Shown here: one piece after another, positions 52,619 to 61,663 of the stretch
Layout: each line of letters opens with the position of its first letter
How positions within the stretch are numbered: the first letter of the stretch is position 1
Origin: Cohaesibacter marisflavi
Lineage (GTDB): Bacteria; Pseudomonadota; Alphaproteobacteria; Rhizobiales; Cohaesibacteraceae
Length of the DNA stretch: 64,000 bases
Assembly (NCBI RefSeq): GCF_900115225.1
Contig: NZ_FOVR01000013.1
Coordinates: 83,686 to 147,685 of the forward strand
Reading direction: 5' to 3'
The notes under the pieces: model-generated
What the model saw: only the letters and a program-made list of their open reading frames with translations
Databases searched by the model: none
Told to the model about the DNA's origin: nothing
Position numbers and translations under genes: made by a program

Positions 52619-53211
52619 TGTTCTGTTTTCTTTAGTATGTGGCAAATACAGGTTTCGACAAAATAGCCTGCATAGTAAGTTGAGCCGTTTAGGCTAAGCT
52701 TTTTGTTGTAAATACTGGTTTTGGTGCCTGTCTCATCGGAGAATGAAAGTAAGCGGTTTGAGAAAGTCCATGATTCTTCATTATTGCTCGGGATTCCATG
52801 GATCTTTTTGTCCTCCGATAGGTATCCTCCTCCCATGCTGTCTCCAAAAAGCTTCTGATAGTCGAATGACAAGAGAGGAAAATCATCGGTTGGAATATCG
52901 GAGATCTCAATCTGATCGAGGCAGATCCCCCGAACCAACTCACATGGATGATATTGGCTCACCACCTTGGCGCATTTTTTCAAGAAACTAGAGATTTCAC
53001 TTTTGCCCAAAATGCTGGAGTGAAACGCATAGTTGAAGAGTTCTCGTCGCATTCGTGGGTGCCCCATATGATCTAGGAGCGCGTAGTAGCAAATCTCTTC
53101 GACATCATCATATTGCTTCTCTTTCAAAAAATATTTCGCAATTTCAGTGGGATAGAGAATCTGGCAATTGAACCTTTCGGGAAAAAGATTACCGTTGAAC
53201 GTGACTTGCAT
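52615..53211 (-). CDS. Hypothetical protein in surface-glycan cluster
   Basis: A 198-residue protein that I do not recognise. It begins MQVTFNGNLFPERFNCQIL and has a helical middle (SSILGKSEISSFLKKCAKVV) with several Cys residues. No signal or membrane segment is evident. Its last 4 bases overlap the downstream gene. Upstream are a 182-residue protein and the GlfT2-like enzyme, so it is part of one minus-strand unit. Confidence 0.6.
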   Translation of the reverse strand: MQVTFNGNLFPERFNCQILYPTEIAKYFLKEKQYDDVEEICYYALLDHMGHPRMRRELFNYAFHSSILGKSEISSFLKKCAKVVSQYHPCELVRGICLDQIEISDIPTDDFPLLSFDYQKLFGDSMGGGYLSEDKKIHGIPSNNEESWTFSNRLLSFSDETGTKTSIYNKKLSLNGSTYYAGYFVETCICHILKKTEQ

Positions 53212-53256
53212 TTGCTTTCATGCGCCTCGAGATATCAGTCGATTATTGTTTATGGG

Positions 53257-53805
53257 CTAGTGAACGGGGCCGAGGGAGGATCCTACGCCGTCGATGGTAT
53301 GTTGGATGGTGACATATTGGCTGGCGATGTTTTCGGCGTTGAACTTGTTTAGCCGTAGGCCCGCACCGGACTCGTCCATTGTCAGCCATCCACCCAGCTT
53401 GCTGCGCAGAAGATAGCCGCTGCTTTCTTCGTCATAATAGATGAACCAACTGGTATCCTTGGTTGACCAGTTGCTGAAGATTCTGCCTAAAGCGATATCT
53501 GGTGCGCGATTGGTCAGCGCGGCGTTCTCCAGCCCCTGATTGAGTAAGGCCCAGGTTCCGTCTCCCAACCAGCGCAGTCTCCAGATCAGCCCTGTCATGT
53601 AGGGGGCGATATTCTCTTTTTGAACGATGGTGAGAGACTGCTCTGCTACCACGCCATCAATGTAATTATCTGGATTTTTGCAGCCCAGTCCGATGGAAAT
53701 GAATGCACCATGTTCAATGACATGCGGCTGCATTCCGGGGAGGATGAGCTTGACATTGGGAGTGGTGTCTCTTTTGAAGATTTTCTTGACGCCAATATTG
53801 AGCAT
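53257..53805 (-). CDS. Hypothetical protein in surface-glycan cluster, lectin-like composition
   Basis: A 182-residue protein that I do not recognise. Trp- and Gly-rich segments (IWRLRWLGDGTWALLNQG, SWFIYYDEESSGYLLRSK, GWLTMDESGAG) recur at about 30-40 residues, which suggests a beta-trefoil or similar carbohydrate-binding fold. Its GAGGAG site lies in the 3' end of the GlfT2-like gene, 14 bases away, so it is translated with it. Confidence 0.6.
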   Translation of the reverse strand: MLNIGVKKIFKRDTTPNVKLILPGMQPHVIEHGAFISIGLGCKNPDNYIDGVVAEQSLTIVQKENIAPYMTGLIWRLRWLGDGTWALLNQGLENAALTNRAPDIALGRIFSNWSTKDTSWFIYYDEESSGYLLRSKLGGWLTMDESGAGLRLNKFNAENIASQYVTIQHTIDGVGSSLGPVH

Positions 53806-53819
53806 TGCAGTCTATCTCC

Positions 53820-55751
53820 TCAATTGTTGTGGGCGAGCGTGGCAGTGGTGTCATGCATCGACAGTTCCTTGTCCCAGAATTCAGCGGTGCTGGATCGATT
53901 GACGCGGCTGATATAGTGAAGGCGCAGCTCTTCATAGTGATTGGAGAATTCATGGATCAGCGCATAGAGCTCAGACAGAATCTGCGATACTTCCTTTGTT
54001 CGCTCGATGTCATCAAACGTGTAGATGAAGTAACTTTTGCTGTGTGGGTTATGCAGAATTACCGTCCGGATATTGGTCCTGTTCTCAATGTTGGGATAGA
54101 GAAATGGATGCTCGGCGAGAACGCCCATCTGGTCACTGTGAGAAGCGCGCAAATCATTGATGATTTCATGGGTGAGCTGGCGAAAGCCGGTATCAAACTC
54201 CTTGAAGAATTTGAGTTTTGCGATGTAGTGCGTGGCAAAGCCGTTTTCCAGAAAGACGGTTTTTGACATCAGGTCACGCAGAATTTCTACATAGAGCTTG
54301 AGGGCGTTGATATCCCTTATGGAGGCGTGGCGCAGTGCCTGATTGAGGAAGAACTCGACCAGTGCGTTCGGCTTTTCCTGCTCGTAACACATATTGATGA
54401 TGACGCCATGGCAGATGGACATATATTCCTGCGCATATGAATGGGCCGGTTCATGCCAGGCTAGGAGATTGGGGTTCGACATGATTTTCGAACCGGTCAT
54501 CGCATAGCTGCGCAAGCTATACTCAATATCGTCGCCCCGCAGGAAGATGGCCAGCGGGTAGCCTATGCTTTGAAAGAGCTTCCAGGGCAAGCTGAAGAAG
54601 ATGAAGGTGCAATATTCGGGATAGTTGGGTTCGGCCAGAGAATCCAGATTGTCGAACATATTGAAAACCAGCCCGTGGCGCAGAAGGCGCGGGGCAACAT
54701 GGGTGCGATCCGAACCGTGCTTGCTATCTATGAAGCGTCCCCAGAAGGCTCCATCTTCCCACATCCTGCGCGGTTCTGTTTTCATGAAAACCGGCAAGGT
54801 GAAGATTGTCGTATCTGTACGGAACAATGTAGCGGCCCAATGGCGATACAAGGCTTCCAGAGAGATGCTCAAGTCGTCATCGAGCAGGAGGAATTCTTGA
54901 GGCTCGACGCCACTGTCCTCGCTCGCCTCATTGACCAGTCTCATGAGCTGGCTCATGTTGCCGCCACCGCCCAGATTGGCTCCTCTAACAACTTGATAGT
55001 TGAGATTGTCATATTGCGAGAGCTGCTCGTAAGAGGTTTCGTCTACCCCGTTGGTTGTATCAAGCACGAAGAAGAACGTGTTTTTGAGCATCTGGTCATA
55101 ATGCTCATTCGTCTCGGCATGTGTGGCAAAGCTTTCCAGCAGATTGATGATGTCTGCCGTGCGGCCGAATGTGCGCATTGCAACAAGCATTTTTCCTTCG
55201 ACGGTTTTGGGGGCAGAGGCGCACCATGACACCTCGTGAATTTGTACGCCGTCTTCAAGAGCGCGCAGGCGCCAGAAAAGCCGTGCGCTGCGCGCGACTT
55301 CCTTGCCAAGAATGAAGGGAACTTCGGCGATGTAAGGGGTGTTTTCGTCATGGTTTTTGGGAGGCGACAGTTGCTTTTCGCAAATCACGCCCACCTTTTC
55401 ACCCACTCTGGATTTACTAAGCTGCACGACGCAGCGCCCAGTGACCTTGATCCGCAAAAAGCAGCGCTGAATATCGGTATGGGATAGGAAAGGAGCGATG
55501 TAAAAGGAGTTACGCAATGTCCCTGAATCGACCACCTCATAGGCCTGCAGTTCGTTCGATGCCTTCTCGGAGAGCGACACATGCCCTGGCAGATTTGCAA
55601 AGAACAGATCGTCAATCGTTTTATCGGTGTTGCTGTGGTCTAATCCCGACAAGGTTATTTTTGACTTCTTAGAGATGGCAGAGCATCCATGGCTCCACGA
55701 TGTCAGTGCAATTGATAAATCTTTGACGGTTGAATTTTCGGTGCTCAGCAT
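53820..55751 (-). CDS. GlfT2-like galactofuranosyltransferase
   Basis: A 643-residue glycosyltransferase. The N-terminal 180 residues form a beta-rich domain, then GT-A-type features follow: AMRTFGR near 191, VRGANLGGGGNMSQ near 255, metal-binding DDD (291-293) in FLLLDDDLSI, RGDDIEYSLR (405-414) and WHEP (432-435). The DDD, DD and WHE order matches GlfT2-type enzymes that add galactofuranose from UDP-Galf. It likely acts at the inner membrane on a cell-surface polymer. It leads the four-gene minus unit. The acceptor is unknown. Confidence 0.72.
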   Translation of the reverse strand: MLSTENSTVKDLSIALTSWSHGCSAISKKSKITLSGLDHSNTDKTIDDLFFANLPGHVSLSEKASNELQAYEVVDSGTLRNSFYIAPFLSHTDIQRCFLRIKVTGRCVVQLSKSRVGEKVGVICEKQLSPPKNHDENTPYIAEVPFILGKEVARSARLFWRLRALEDGVQIHEVSWCASAPKTVEGKMLVAMRTFGRTADIINLLESFATHAETNEHYDQMLKNTFFFVLDTTNGVDETSYEQLSQYDNLNYQVVRGANLGGGGNMSQLMRLVNEASEDSGVEPQEFLLLDDDLSISLEALYRHWAATLFRTDTTIFTLPVFMKTEPRRMWEDGAFWGRFIDSKHGSDRTHVAPRLLRHGLVFNMFDNLDSLAEPNYPEYCTFIFFSLPWKLFQSIGYPLAIFLRGDDIEYSLRSYAMTGSKIMSNPNLLAWHEPAHSYAQEYMSICHGVIINMCYEQEKPNALVEFFLNQALRHASIRDINALKLYVEILRDLMSKTVFLENGFATHYIAKLKFFKEFDTGFRQLTHEIINDLRASHSDQMGVLAEHPFLYPNIENRTNIRTVILHNPHSKSYFIYTFDDIERTKEVSQILSELYALIHEFSNHYEELRLHYISRVNRSSTAEFWDKELSMHDTTATLAHNN

Positions 55752-56201
55752 TTCAGTCTCTAGCTTTGTAAAAGGACATCATGGGCGGGGTGTATTAGGT
55801 TGTATTTTTGAGAAAAAAATCCTTAGGTTGTGTTTTTTGTATATCTACGCGCAATGGTGGATGCAATGTGCTGTCGCCACTTTTGAACAAATTTGAGTAA
55901 TAGAAATTCCAATCCACCTCCTTTTTCGAGGGAGCGGATGTGGCTTATTGTAATAATTGACTACGAATTTATTCGTATTGATGTCTTGGCCAAGCGAACA
56001 GGCGATGTTGTTCCAACTTAAACTGCAGAGAGGGCCTTGTGGTCTTGATGAGGTTGTGAGTCGCACCGTTTAGAATGCGAAACCGGCTGACTTCTCCGTT
56101 GCGGCAGCCTAGATGTTGCAACAAAGAATAATGCTGGGGTGTGTGGCCAGATGATGGAGCTTCTATAAGAGGCTTGGTTTGGGGCGGCTGATAGTGGTTC
56201 G
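55752..56201. other. AT-rich intergenic region upstream of the surface-glycan unit
   Basis: About 450 bases with no supported gene. The 55750-55980 part is rich in A and T and should hold the promoter for the minus-strand unit. Short open frames show no ribosome site or family resemblance. Confidence 0.5.
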
Positions 56202-56585
56202 TTACAAACGAGACCAGATCTGGCTTTCGCATAGAAGACCGCCGACGAGGCAGCCACTGACCTTGAGCTTGTCGCCCTGCAGTTTCATCTTGGAGGCATA
56301 GGTGCCGCCACGATCAGGTGGCCAGATTTTGCCGCCGGTATAGGTGCCATCTTCTAACGCATTCATGTCCCATATGATGGCTTTGCCAATGATATCCGCC
56401 TCTATCCCGACTACTTTGGTGATTTTGCCGCAAATCTTGCTGCCACAGGGCTCAAACCGCACATGCAGATAATGGCCAGCATATTTCTCCATGGCGCTGC
56501 TCTGGGTTTTCCATTCGCCGAAAACCGGATCGGCCAGGGCTGGAGCCGACACAAACAGGGCAAGTATGGTCGCGATCAATCTCAT
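56202..56585 (-). CDS. DUF2147 secreted protein
   Basis: A 127-residue exported protein. A signal peptide (MRLIATILALFVSAPALA, residues 1-18) is followed by the DUF2147 pattern: FGEWKTQ, HVRFEPCGSKICGKI, GKAIIWDM, GGKIWPPDRGGTYASKMKL and KVSGCLVGGLLC. The family is small, secreted and beta-rich, of unknown function. ATG 56585 is used as the signal starts there. Confidence 0.85.
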   Translation of the reverse strand: MRLIATILALFVSAPALADPVFGEWKTQSSAMEKYAGHYLHVRFEPCGSKICGKITKVVGIEADIIGKAIIWDMNALEDGTYTGGKIWPPDRGGTYASKMKLQGDKLKVSGCLVGGLLCESQIWSRL

Positions 56586-56713
56586 TTTGGCAGCTCTCTC
56601 ATTGATGGGCTGGATGGTTTGAGAATACCACAAAAATATCGCTTTAAAATCATGTGCGCGCCAAAGCAGGCAGCGGCCGTGAGAGAAAAACCCATAGCGC
56701 CATTCTGATGTGC

Positions 56714-57079
56714 CTATTCGTGAGAGCGGTTGTCCGGTGCGGTCGATGTGTAAAGAGCGCTCTTTTGTTTTTTCTCAGCTTCCTGCATGACAAAGGCGAT
56801 AACTGCCGCGACGGCTGCGTAGAGCTTTTCGGGAATGACCTCGTTCAGCTCCACATTTGCAAGCGCCTGGGTGAGGGCCGGATTTCCTTCAACAACCACG
56901 CCATGTTCTTTGGCGAGTTCAATAATGCGCTCAGCAGTTTTTCCCCGGCCTTTGGCCGTTACGCGCGGTGCTTCATCTGCACCCTCTTCATAATGCAGGG
57001 CCACGGCGAGTTTGGATGATGTGTCTTCCAGCTCTGTTTCCGGTAAGCTGTCGTCGGGCGTGCTTGGCCGTTTGTTCAT
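56714..57079 (-). CDS. FlhB-like C-terminal domain protein
   Basis: A 121-residue protein that matches only the cytoplasmic, autoproteolytic-type tail of FlhB: AVALHYEEGADEAPRVTAKGRG, then AERIIELAKEHGV, NPALTQALANVELNEVIPEKLY and AAVAAVIAFVMQ. The NPTH cleavage site of true FlhB is absent. Such free-standing FlhB tails occur beside fliK-like genes and may interact with the flagellar export gate. It overlaps the end of the FliK-like gene by 4 bases. Confidence 0.78.
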   Translation of the reverse strand: MNKRPSTPDDSLPETELEDTSSKLAVALHYEEGADEAPRVTAKGRGKTAERIIELAKEHGVVVEGNPALTQALANVELNEVIPEKLYAAVAAVIAFVMQEAEKKQKSALYTSTAPDNRSHE

Positions 57080-58599
57080 AGCTTTCTATCCAGGCGCTGG
57101 AGATGTGTGCCAATGCCACTGTCTGTAAGCTCCGTGTCTGTCTTCTTTTTTCTGACAAATGAGAGTCCCTCAAGTAGCAGTCCTTCTTGCTCCAGCATGG
57201 TTTGGAGCATTGGGGCTGCTTCTTGGAAGAGCGCCACGGTTTGTTCCCGCTCTGCGGCGAGAGTAACGATAAGGCTTTGTTGATGCAGCTTGAGCGATAT
57301 ATCAACCGGCCCGATTGTATTGGTATCAATGGCAAACCGGACAGTCCATCCGCCTCTCTGCCTTCTTGCTTCGTCGCTGTTCTCTTGTTCCCTTTCGTCT
57401 TCTTCTGGCATGTCGGGGTCATGTTCCACGATCATTTGAACAATCGCCGTGCCGTTGGCCAGCATGACGGGGATTTCTGTATGGAGCGCCTGCATGGGGT
57501 GGGGGGCTGCTGAAGAGCTGGAAAAGGTCGAACGCGCTGATGCGATCTGGCTCAATGTCACACGCGCCAAGGCAGCTTCAACATCCCCTTTGATGCGGGC
57601 AAGGGCTAGGCTGTTTGAATCAGTTGGAGAGATACTGGAAGGTCTCGGGCTTTGTCCGTGCAAGGGTGTGTTTGGCAAAGGAGGATGGTCGCGCTGTGTT
57701 CCCATCGTTGGAAGGCGCGCCGGAGCGGTTTCTTTGGGCAAAAGAGCTTGCAGCAAGGTAAGAGAGGCTTTGAGATTGGTGCTGAAGTTCTCGGCGCCCT
57801 GTCCCGTTGTTAGCTGCCCCAGAGTGCCAAGCGACGTCATGATGTTTCTGAGTGCTGTCTTGGCGCTTGCTGTTCCGGATTGCTGTTTTGGTGAAAGCTG
57901 GAAGCCGAGCAACCAGCGCATTGCGGTCTCTATGTCTTTGGAGGTAGTGGGGCGCTGGCCTGTCTCGACCTGTTGAATGAAGGCTGTCAGATTGGCAAAC
58001 AGGTCTGTCAGAGACCGTTGTTGGCTGAGGGCCTGCCGCTGCAAGGCAATGAGCGCCTCTTGTGGCGGAGCATTGCCAGACGCTGATAGCGCTGAGGCGA
58101 CAGATTGCGCGGCAACCTGCGTTGCGCTGTAGGGACCTCGTTGTGTGTTCGGGGCAGAGCTTTGCGAGGTGATCGCTGCTGGGCGCATTGATACGGCAGA
58201 CTCTGCGCCTGATTTGGCTACTGGTTGCTGTGCGGGCTGCGTATTGGAGGGGGGCGGCGTTTGGTTGGCTAGGCTTCCTTTTTCAGGAGCTGCCGGTTGA
58301 TTTTGCGTTGACGCTTCGGGGGAAGGGGGACTGATCGCCAGACGAGGGCCATCCGGGGTTTGGATTGCTTGCAACAGGACTGTGGTGCCGGGTTTCACCT
58401 GCGTTGCGGCTTGAGAATCAATCTTGAGATCAAGTGTTTGACCGCTTGCGCTGAGTTTGATTTGTGTTTCCCCGGAAGGCAGTTTTGAGACTGATTGAAT
58501 ACGGGCTTGTTGCGGCTGGGTATTGCTCAGAATTTTGAGCAGGGATTGTTCGGCACTTTTTTGCGCAAGGAAAGCCGTGCGAACAATTTCCATAGCCAT
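57076..58599 (-). CDS. FliK-like flagellar hook-length control family protein
   Basis: A 507-residue protein. The middle is Ser-, Gln-, Pro- and Ala-rich and low in complexity, as in FliK rulers. The C-terminal domain GGWTVRFAIDTNTIGPVDIS, LHQQSLIVTLAAEREQTVAL and MLQTMLEQEGL matches the FliK substrate-switch domain. ATG 58599 is used, with a second ATG two codons on; the longer frame is unsupported. It is paired with the FlhB-like gene, away from other flagellar genes. Confidence 0.75.
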   Translation of the reverse strand: MAMEIVRTAFLAQKSAEQSLLKILSNTQPQQARIQSVSKLPSGETQIKLSASGQTLDLKIDSQAATQVKPGTTVLLQAIQTPDGPRLAISPPSPEASTQNQPAAPEKGSLANQTPPPSNTQPAQQPVAKSGAESAVSMRPAAITSQSSAPNTQRGPYSATQVAAQSVASALSASGNAPPQEALIALQRQALSQQRSLTDLFANLTAFIQQVETGQRPTTSKDIETAMRWLLGFQLSPKQQSGTASAKTALRNIMTSLGTLGQLTTGQGAENFSTNLKASLTLLQALLPKETAPARLPTMGTQRDHPPLPNTPLHGQSPRPSSISPTDSNSLALARIKGDVEAALARVTLSQIASARSTFSSSSAAPHPMQALHTEIPVMLANGTAIVQMIVEHDPDMPEEDEREQENSDEARRQRGGWTVRFAIDTNTIGPVDISLKLHQQSLIVTLAAEREQTVALFQEAAPMLQTMLEQEGLLLEGLSFVRKKKTDTELTDSGIGTHLQRLDRKL

Positions 58600-58711
58600 G
58601 AAACAATGCCTCTTGGGATGAACAACACTTTCTATAAAGGTAGCAGATCCAGACCAGAGCGCAAATGCTTGGAAGGTCAGAAGCTCGCTTCTGACCAATG
58701 CCTTTGGGAGC

Positions 58712-58736
58712 CCGGACTTGAGTGATCCAAGTCCGG
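58712..58736. terminator. Stem-loop between RTX and FliK-like genes
   Basis: CCGGACTTG and CAAGTCCGG pair around a 7-base loop, just after the RTX stop codon (minus strand). No T-run follows. It may still end or stabilise the RTX message. Confidence 0.45.
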
Positions 58737-58755
58737 ACAGGTTTGTCTGTCGTGC

Positions 58756-60915
58756 CTACAGCACGAAATCACCTTCTACCAGCGTGGAGGTATTGACCAT
58801 CTGGATTTCGAAATCAGCCACGGCATCGCCATTCACATCGGCAAAGACCAGCAGATCCGATCCGTCATTTTCCAGCCAAATCGAATGAGCCGCAGCGGTC
58901 GTGCCGGAAAAGGCGAAGGCCTGATCACCATTGGCAGCGCTGTTGGCGTCAATTCCGGAGAGATCAAGCACATCTTCGCCGCTATCAAACTGGGCAATCT
59001 TGTCATGAGCCGCGCCAACCTTACTGTCGTTGACTGTGTTGAAAAGGAAGCGATCAACGGCATTGTCAATGCCTGCAAACATGGTGTCGGCTCCGAGACC
59101 TCCCGTGAAGCTGTCCGCTCCAGCGCCACCAAAAAGCTTGTCCCAGCCGAGGGCGCCAATGAGAATGTCGTTACCGCCATGACCATTGAGGATATCGTTG
59201 CCACCCCCGCCATTCAGGGTATCGTTGCCGAGGCCGCCATTGAGATTGTCTGCGCCTTGATGGCCGTTCAGCTTGTCGTTGCCATTGGACGCATAGAGCT
59301 TGTCATTGCCCTTGCCACCGTTAAGGACATCGTCTCCGAACCCGCCGTTGAGAATGTCATTACCGTTGCCACCATTCAGCGTGTCGTTGCCGCCGCGTCC
59401 TGTCAGCGTATCGTTGCCGAACAGGCCGCTCAGCACATTGTCTTTCATGTTGCCGGTGATGGCATTGCCCAAGCCGTTGCCCGTGCCGTCAATAGCCTGA
59501 TTGCCCAAAAGGGTCAGGGCTTCGATATTCTGGCTGTGGGCTTTCAAGGAAAAGCTGACCGTGCTTTTGACCAAATCAACGCCCTGGCCTGCCGCCTCAC
59601 TGACCTTGTCTCCCACATTGTCAACGATATAGGTGTCGCTGCCCCGGTTGCCCGCCATGGTATCGGCACCAATGCCGCCATTGAGCAGGTCATTGCCAAG
59701 ACCTCCGATCAGTGTGTCACCATGTTGGTTGCCGAACAGACGATCATTCCCCGCGCCACCATTCAGCACATCCGCGCCAAGACCGCCAAAGAGTTTGTCA
59801 TCTCCAGCCTGACCCAAGAGGCGATCGAGCCCCGTTCCGCCATACAAAGAATCTCCGCCATTGTTCCCATATAGGATATCATTGCCACGATCTCCAAATA
59901 TAGTATTGGCTGTTTCTGTGCCATGAACTGTATCGTTGCCTGCCAAGGCATGCCACGTCATATTGGCATTGATCACCGTTATGATGTCATCGACATATGA
60001 AAAACGAGGTTGAGCGACGTCCGTAACTGTTGCGTCGTCAAGGATAGAAAGATACTGGTTTGTGTTGCTTAGCAGGGATACCCAGTCAGGCTCCAAAGCT
60101 GCAATGTCTGTTTGATTGAACTGGTAGGTGATGTTGGGCTGGACTGAGCCGATATACATAATTTCAATGCTGGTATCTGCGTCGATCAATATCGTTGTCT
60201 TGTAATAGCCCCAGCCTGCGACGACTTGTATCCGTCCTTCGAGGTCACTTGCAGAGTTGATATCGGAAACACCGTTGAACTCGATGACATCTCCGGACGG
60301 GTCAATGCCATCAATTGTAATGTCTCCTTTGAAATCTCCGTTGATTATGAAACGATCTGTTTCACCATCTTCCCAGGCTCCCGTAGCCCCTGACGCTCTG
60401 GCCGAGCCGTTGAAAATGATTGTATCGCTGCCAGACCCGGCATCGGTATCATAACCGTCGGAGAATTCGTATACGAATATAATATCGTCACCTTCGCCGG
60501 CATCGACCGAACCATAGGAGTAGATTATGTCGTCCCCAGCACCGGCATCTACATCGGTATATTCATTCAACGAAGAAACAATAATGTCATTTCCATCTCC
60601 ACCGTCGATCTTGTCTGAGCTCTCCTCGAGAGAGTAGCTATAATTGTTTTGCCGAAAGTTAGCGATGATGCTATCGCTGTGTACATGGTTGTCACCCAGT
60701 ATGATGTCGTTTCCCGTGCCGCCGATGATTTCATCGTTACCGGCTCCTCCGATCAGCAAATCATTGCCACTACTGCCGGTCAGGGTATCGTCACCATCCA
60801 ATCCATACAGGGCATCGTTACCCGATGTTCCAATCAATAAATCATCAAAATCTGTGCCTATTTTCTTCATGTCAATTCTGCTCTCAAGTGGAAGTAAATC
60901 TGTTGTCAGCGCCAT
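58756..60915 (-). CDS. RTX-repeat calcium-binding protein, type I secretion type
   Basis: A 719-residue protein. It has RTX nonapeptide repeats (GGxGxDxxx) at about residues 22-75 and again from about 335 to 620 (e.g. GGAGNDEII, GGLGNDTLNG). The region 76-330 is a beta-rich module with no recognised enzyme motif. The last 115 residues (VDRFLFNTVNDSK, DVLDLSGIDANS, NTSTLVEGDFVL) match the serralysin-type C-terminus that type I exporters recognise. No N-terminal signal. No ABC exporter is in the window. It may be a surface-layer or adhesin-like protein. Confidence 0.82.
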   Translation of the reverse strand: MALTTDLLPLESRIDMKKIGTDFDDLLIGTSGNDALYGLDGDDTLTGSSGNDLLIGGAGNDEIIGGTGNDIILGDNHVHSDSIIANFRQNNYSYSLEESSDKIDGGDGNDIIVSSLNEYTDVDAGAGDDIIYSYGSVDAGEGDDIIFVYEFSDGYDTDAGSGSDTIIFNGSARASGATGAWEDGETDRFIINGDFKGDITIDGIDPSGDVIEFNGVSDINSASDLEGRIQVVAGWGYYKTTILIDADTSIEIMYIGSVQPNITYQFNQTDIAALEPDWVSLLSNTNQYLSILDDATVTDVAQPRFSYVDDIITVINANMTWHALAGNDTVHGTETANTIFGDRGNDILYGNNGGDSLYGGTGLDRLLGQAGDDKLFGGLGADVLNGGAGNDRLFGNQHGDTLIGGLGNDLLNGGIGADTMAGNRGSDTYIVDNVGDKVSEAAGQGVDLVKSTVSFSLKAHSQNIEALTLLGNQAIDGTGNGLGNAITGNMKDNVLSGLFGNDTLTGRGGNDTLNGGNGNDILNGGFGDDVLNGGKGNDKLYASNGNDKLNGHQGADNLNGGLGNDTLNGGGGNDILNGHGGNDILIGALGWDKLFGGAGADSFTGGLGADTMFAGIDNAVDRFLFNTVNDSKVGAAHDKIAQFDSGEDVLDLSGIDANSAANGDQAFAFSGTTAAAHSIWLENDGSDLLVFADVNGDAVADFEIQMVNTSTLVEGDFVL

Positions 60916-61239
60916 GCTTTCCTGAGGAAATATCTCAGTGAATCATGCTATGGGCGAGTAACAATACTCAATAATATGTCTGTAGATTTCGATCTAGAAA
61001 TGTTTTAGGTGCGTGACAAGATGTCACTCTTTGGTTGTGAGATAGGATTGTTTGCAATCCAATATTCCTGTGCCGCTAATACGCGTTGGCATTTCGCGAA
61101 GCAAATGCGTTCAAAAATAAGTAAATTCACTTATTGTAAATTGGCTAAATGTTAACGAAGTGCTAAAGTGGACCGTTAAAGAAGCCCGATATTTCGGGCA
61201 CTATAGCAATCAGGTATTTTTCAATCAGGGGAGTTCAAT
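60916..61239. other. Intergenic region with a small hairpin in the leader of the secreted protein gene
   Basis: About 320 AT-rich bases between divergent genes. GCCCGA (61184-61189) and TCGGGC (61194-61199) pair with a TATT loop, 40 bases before the ATG at 61240. No other element is supported. Confidence 0.45.
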
Positions 61240-61560
61240 ATGAAAGCATCTGTAAGATTGTTGACGACACATGTGGCAGCGGCTGTGGCGCTGTTGATGG
61301 TGGCTCCTCTGGCGGAGGCTAATTCCGGCTATGGTGGTTCCTATCCGCCGCCGAGTTATAGCAGCGGGCTCCCGGTGATGTCTGTGGTGCCAGATGCCAA
61401 TGGCAAGGTCTATCTCGAAGCGACTTATGATCCTGCGATTGGTGCCTATGTTTATCCGGAACGGATTGAAGTGCAGGGCAGCGCCTATAGGCCCCCTATG
61501 ATTTATCGTGCCAAGCGCATTTATTATGAAGGCTACACGCCCGTGGTTCCAACACGATAA
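61240..61560 (+). CDS. Small secreted protein of unknown function
   Basis: A 106-residue protein with a signal peptide (residues 1-27, ending PLAEANSG). The mature part is rich in Tyr, Pro, Gly and Ser (GYGGSYPPPSY, YPERIEVQG, IYRAKRIYYEGY), with no recognised domain. It may be an envelope protein. A GGGGAG site precedes ATG 61240 and a terminator follows. Confidence 0.7.
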   Translation: MKASVRLLTTHVAAAVALLMVAPLAEANSGYGGSYPPPSYSSGLPVMSVVPDANGKVYLEATYDPAIGAYVYPERIEVQGSAYRPPMIYRAKRIYYEGYTPVVPTR

Positions 61561-61601
61561 GTGCAGCTGTGCTGCTGGTGCTGCATTTACCTATATAAAT
61601 G

Positions 61602-61630
61602 AAAAAAGAGCCCTAAATGGGGCTCTTTTT
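61602..61630. terminator. Bidirectional Rho-independent terminator
   Basis: AAAAAAGAGCCC pairs with GGGGCTCTTTTT around TAAAT. It separates the secreted-protein gene (plus) and rlmB (minus), which converge. Confidence 0.88.
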
Positions 61631-61663
61631 GTTTGTTGTCTGAATAGTTGGAATGGCTTCCTC

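Noticed and set aside
58885..59874. A 329-codon plus-strand frame rich in Val, Ile and Ala
   Set aside because: It is the antisense of the RTX repeats; the repeated GGNGND codons keep the opposite frame free of stops.
58756..60915. Regular short repeats that might suggest a repeat array or CRISPR
   Set aside because: They are coding RTX nonapeptide repeats of variable sequence with no constant repeat/spacer pattern.
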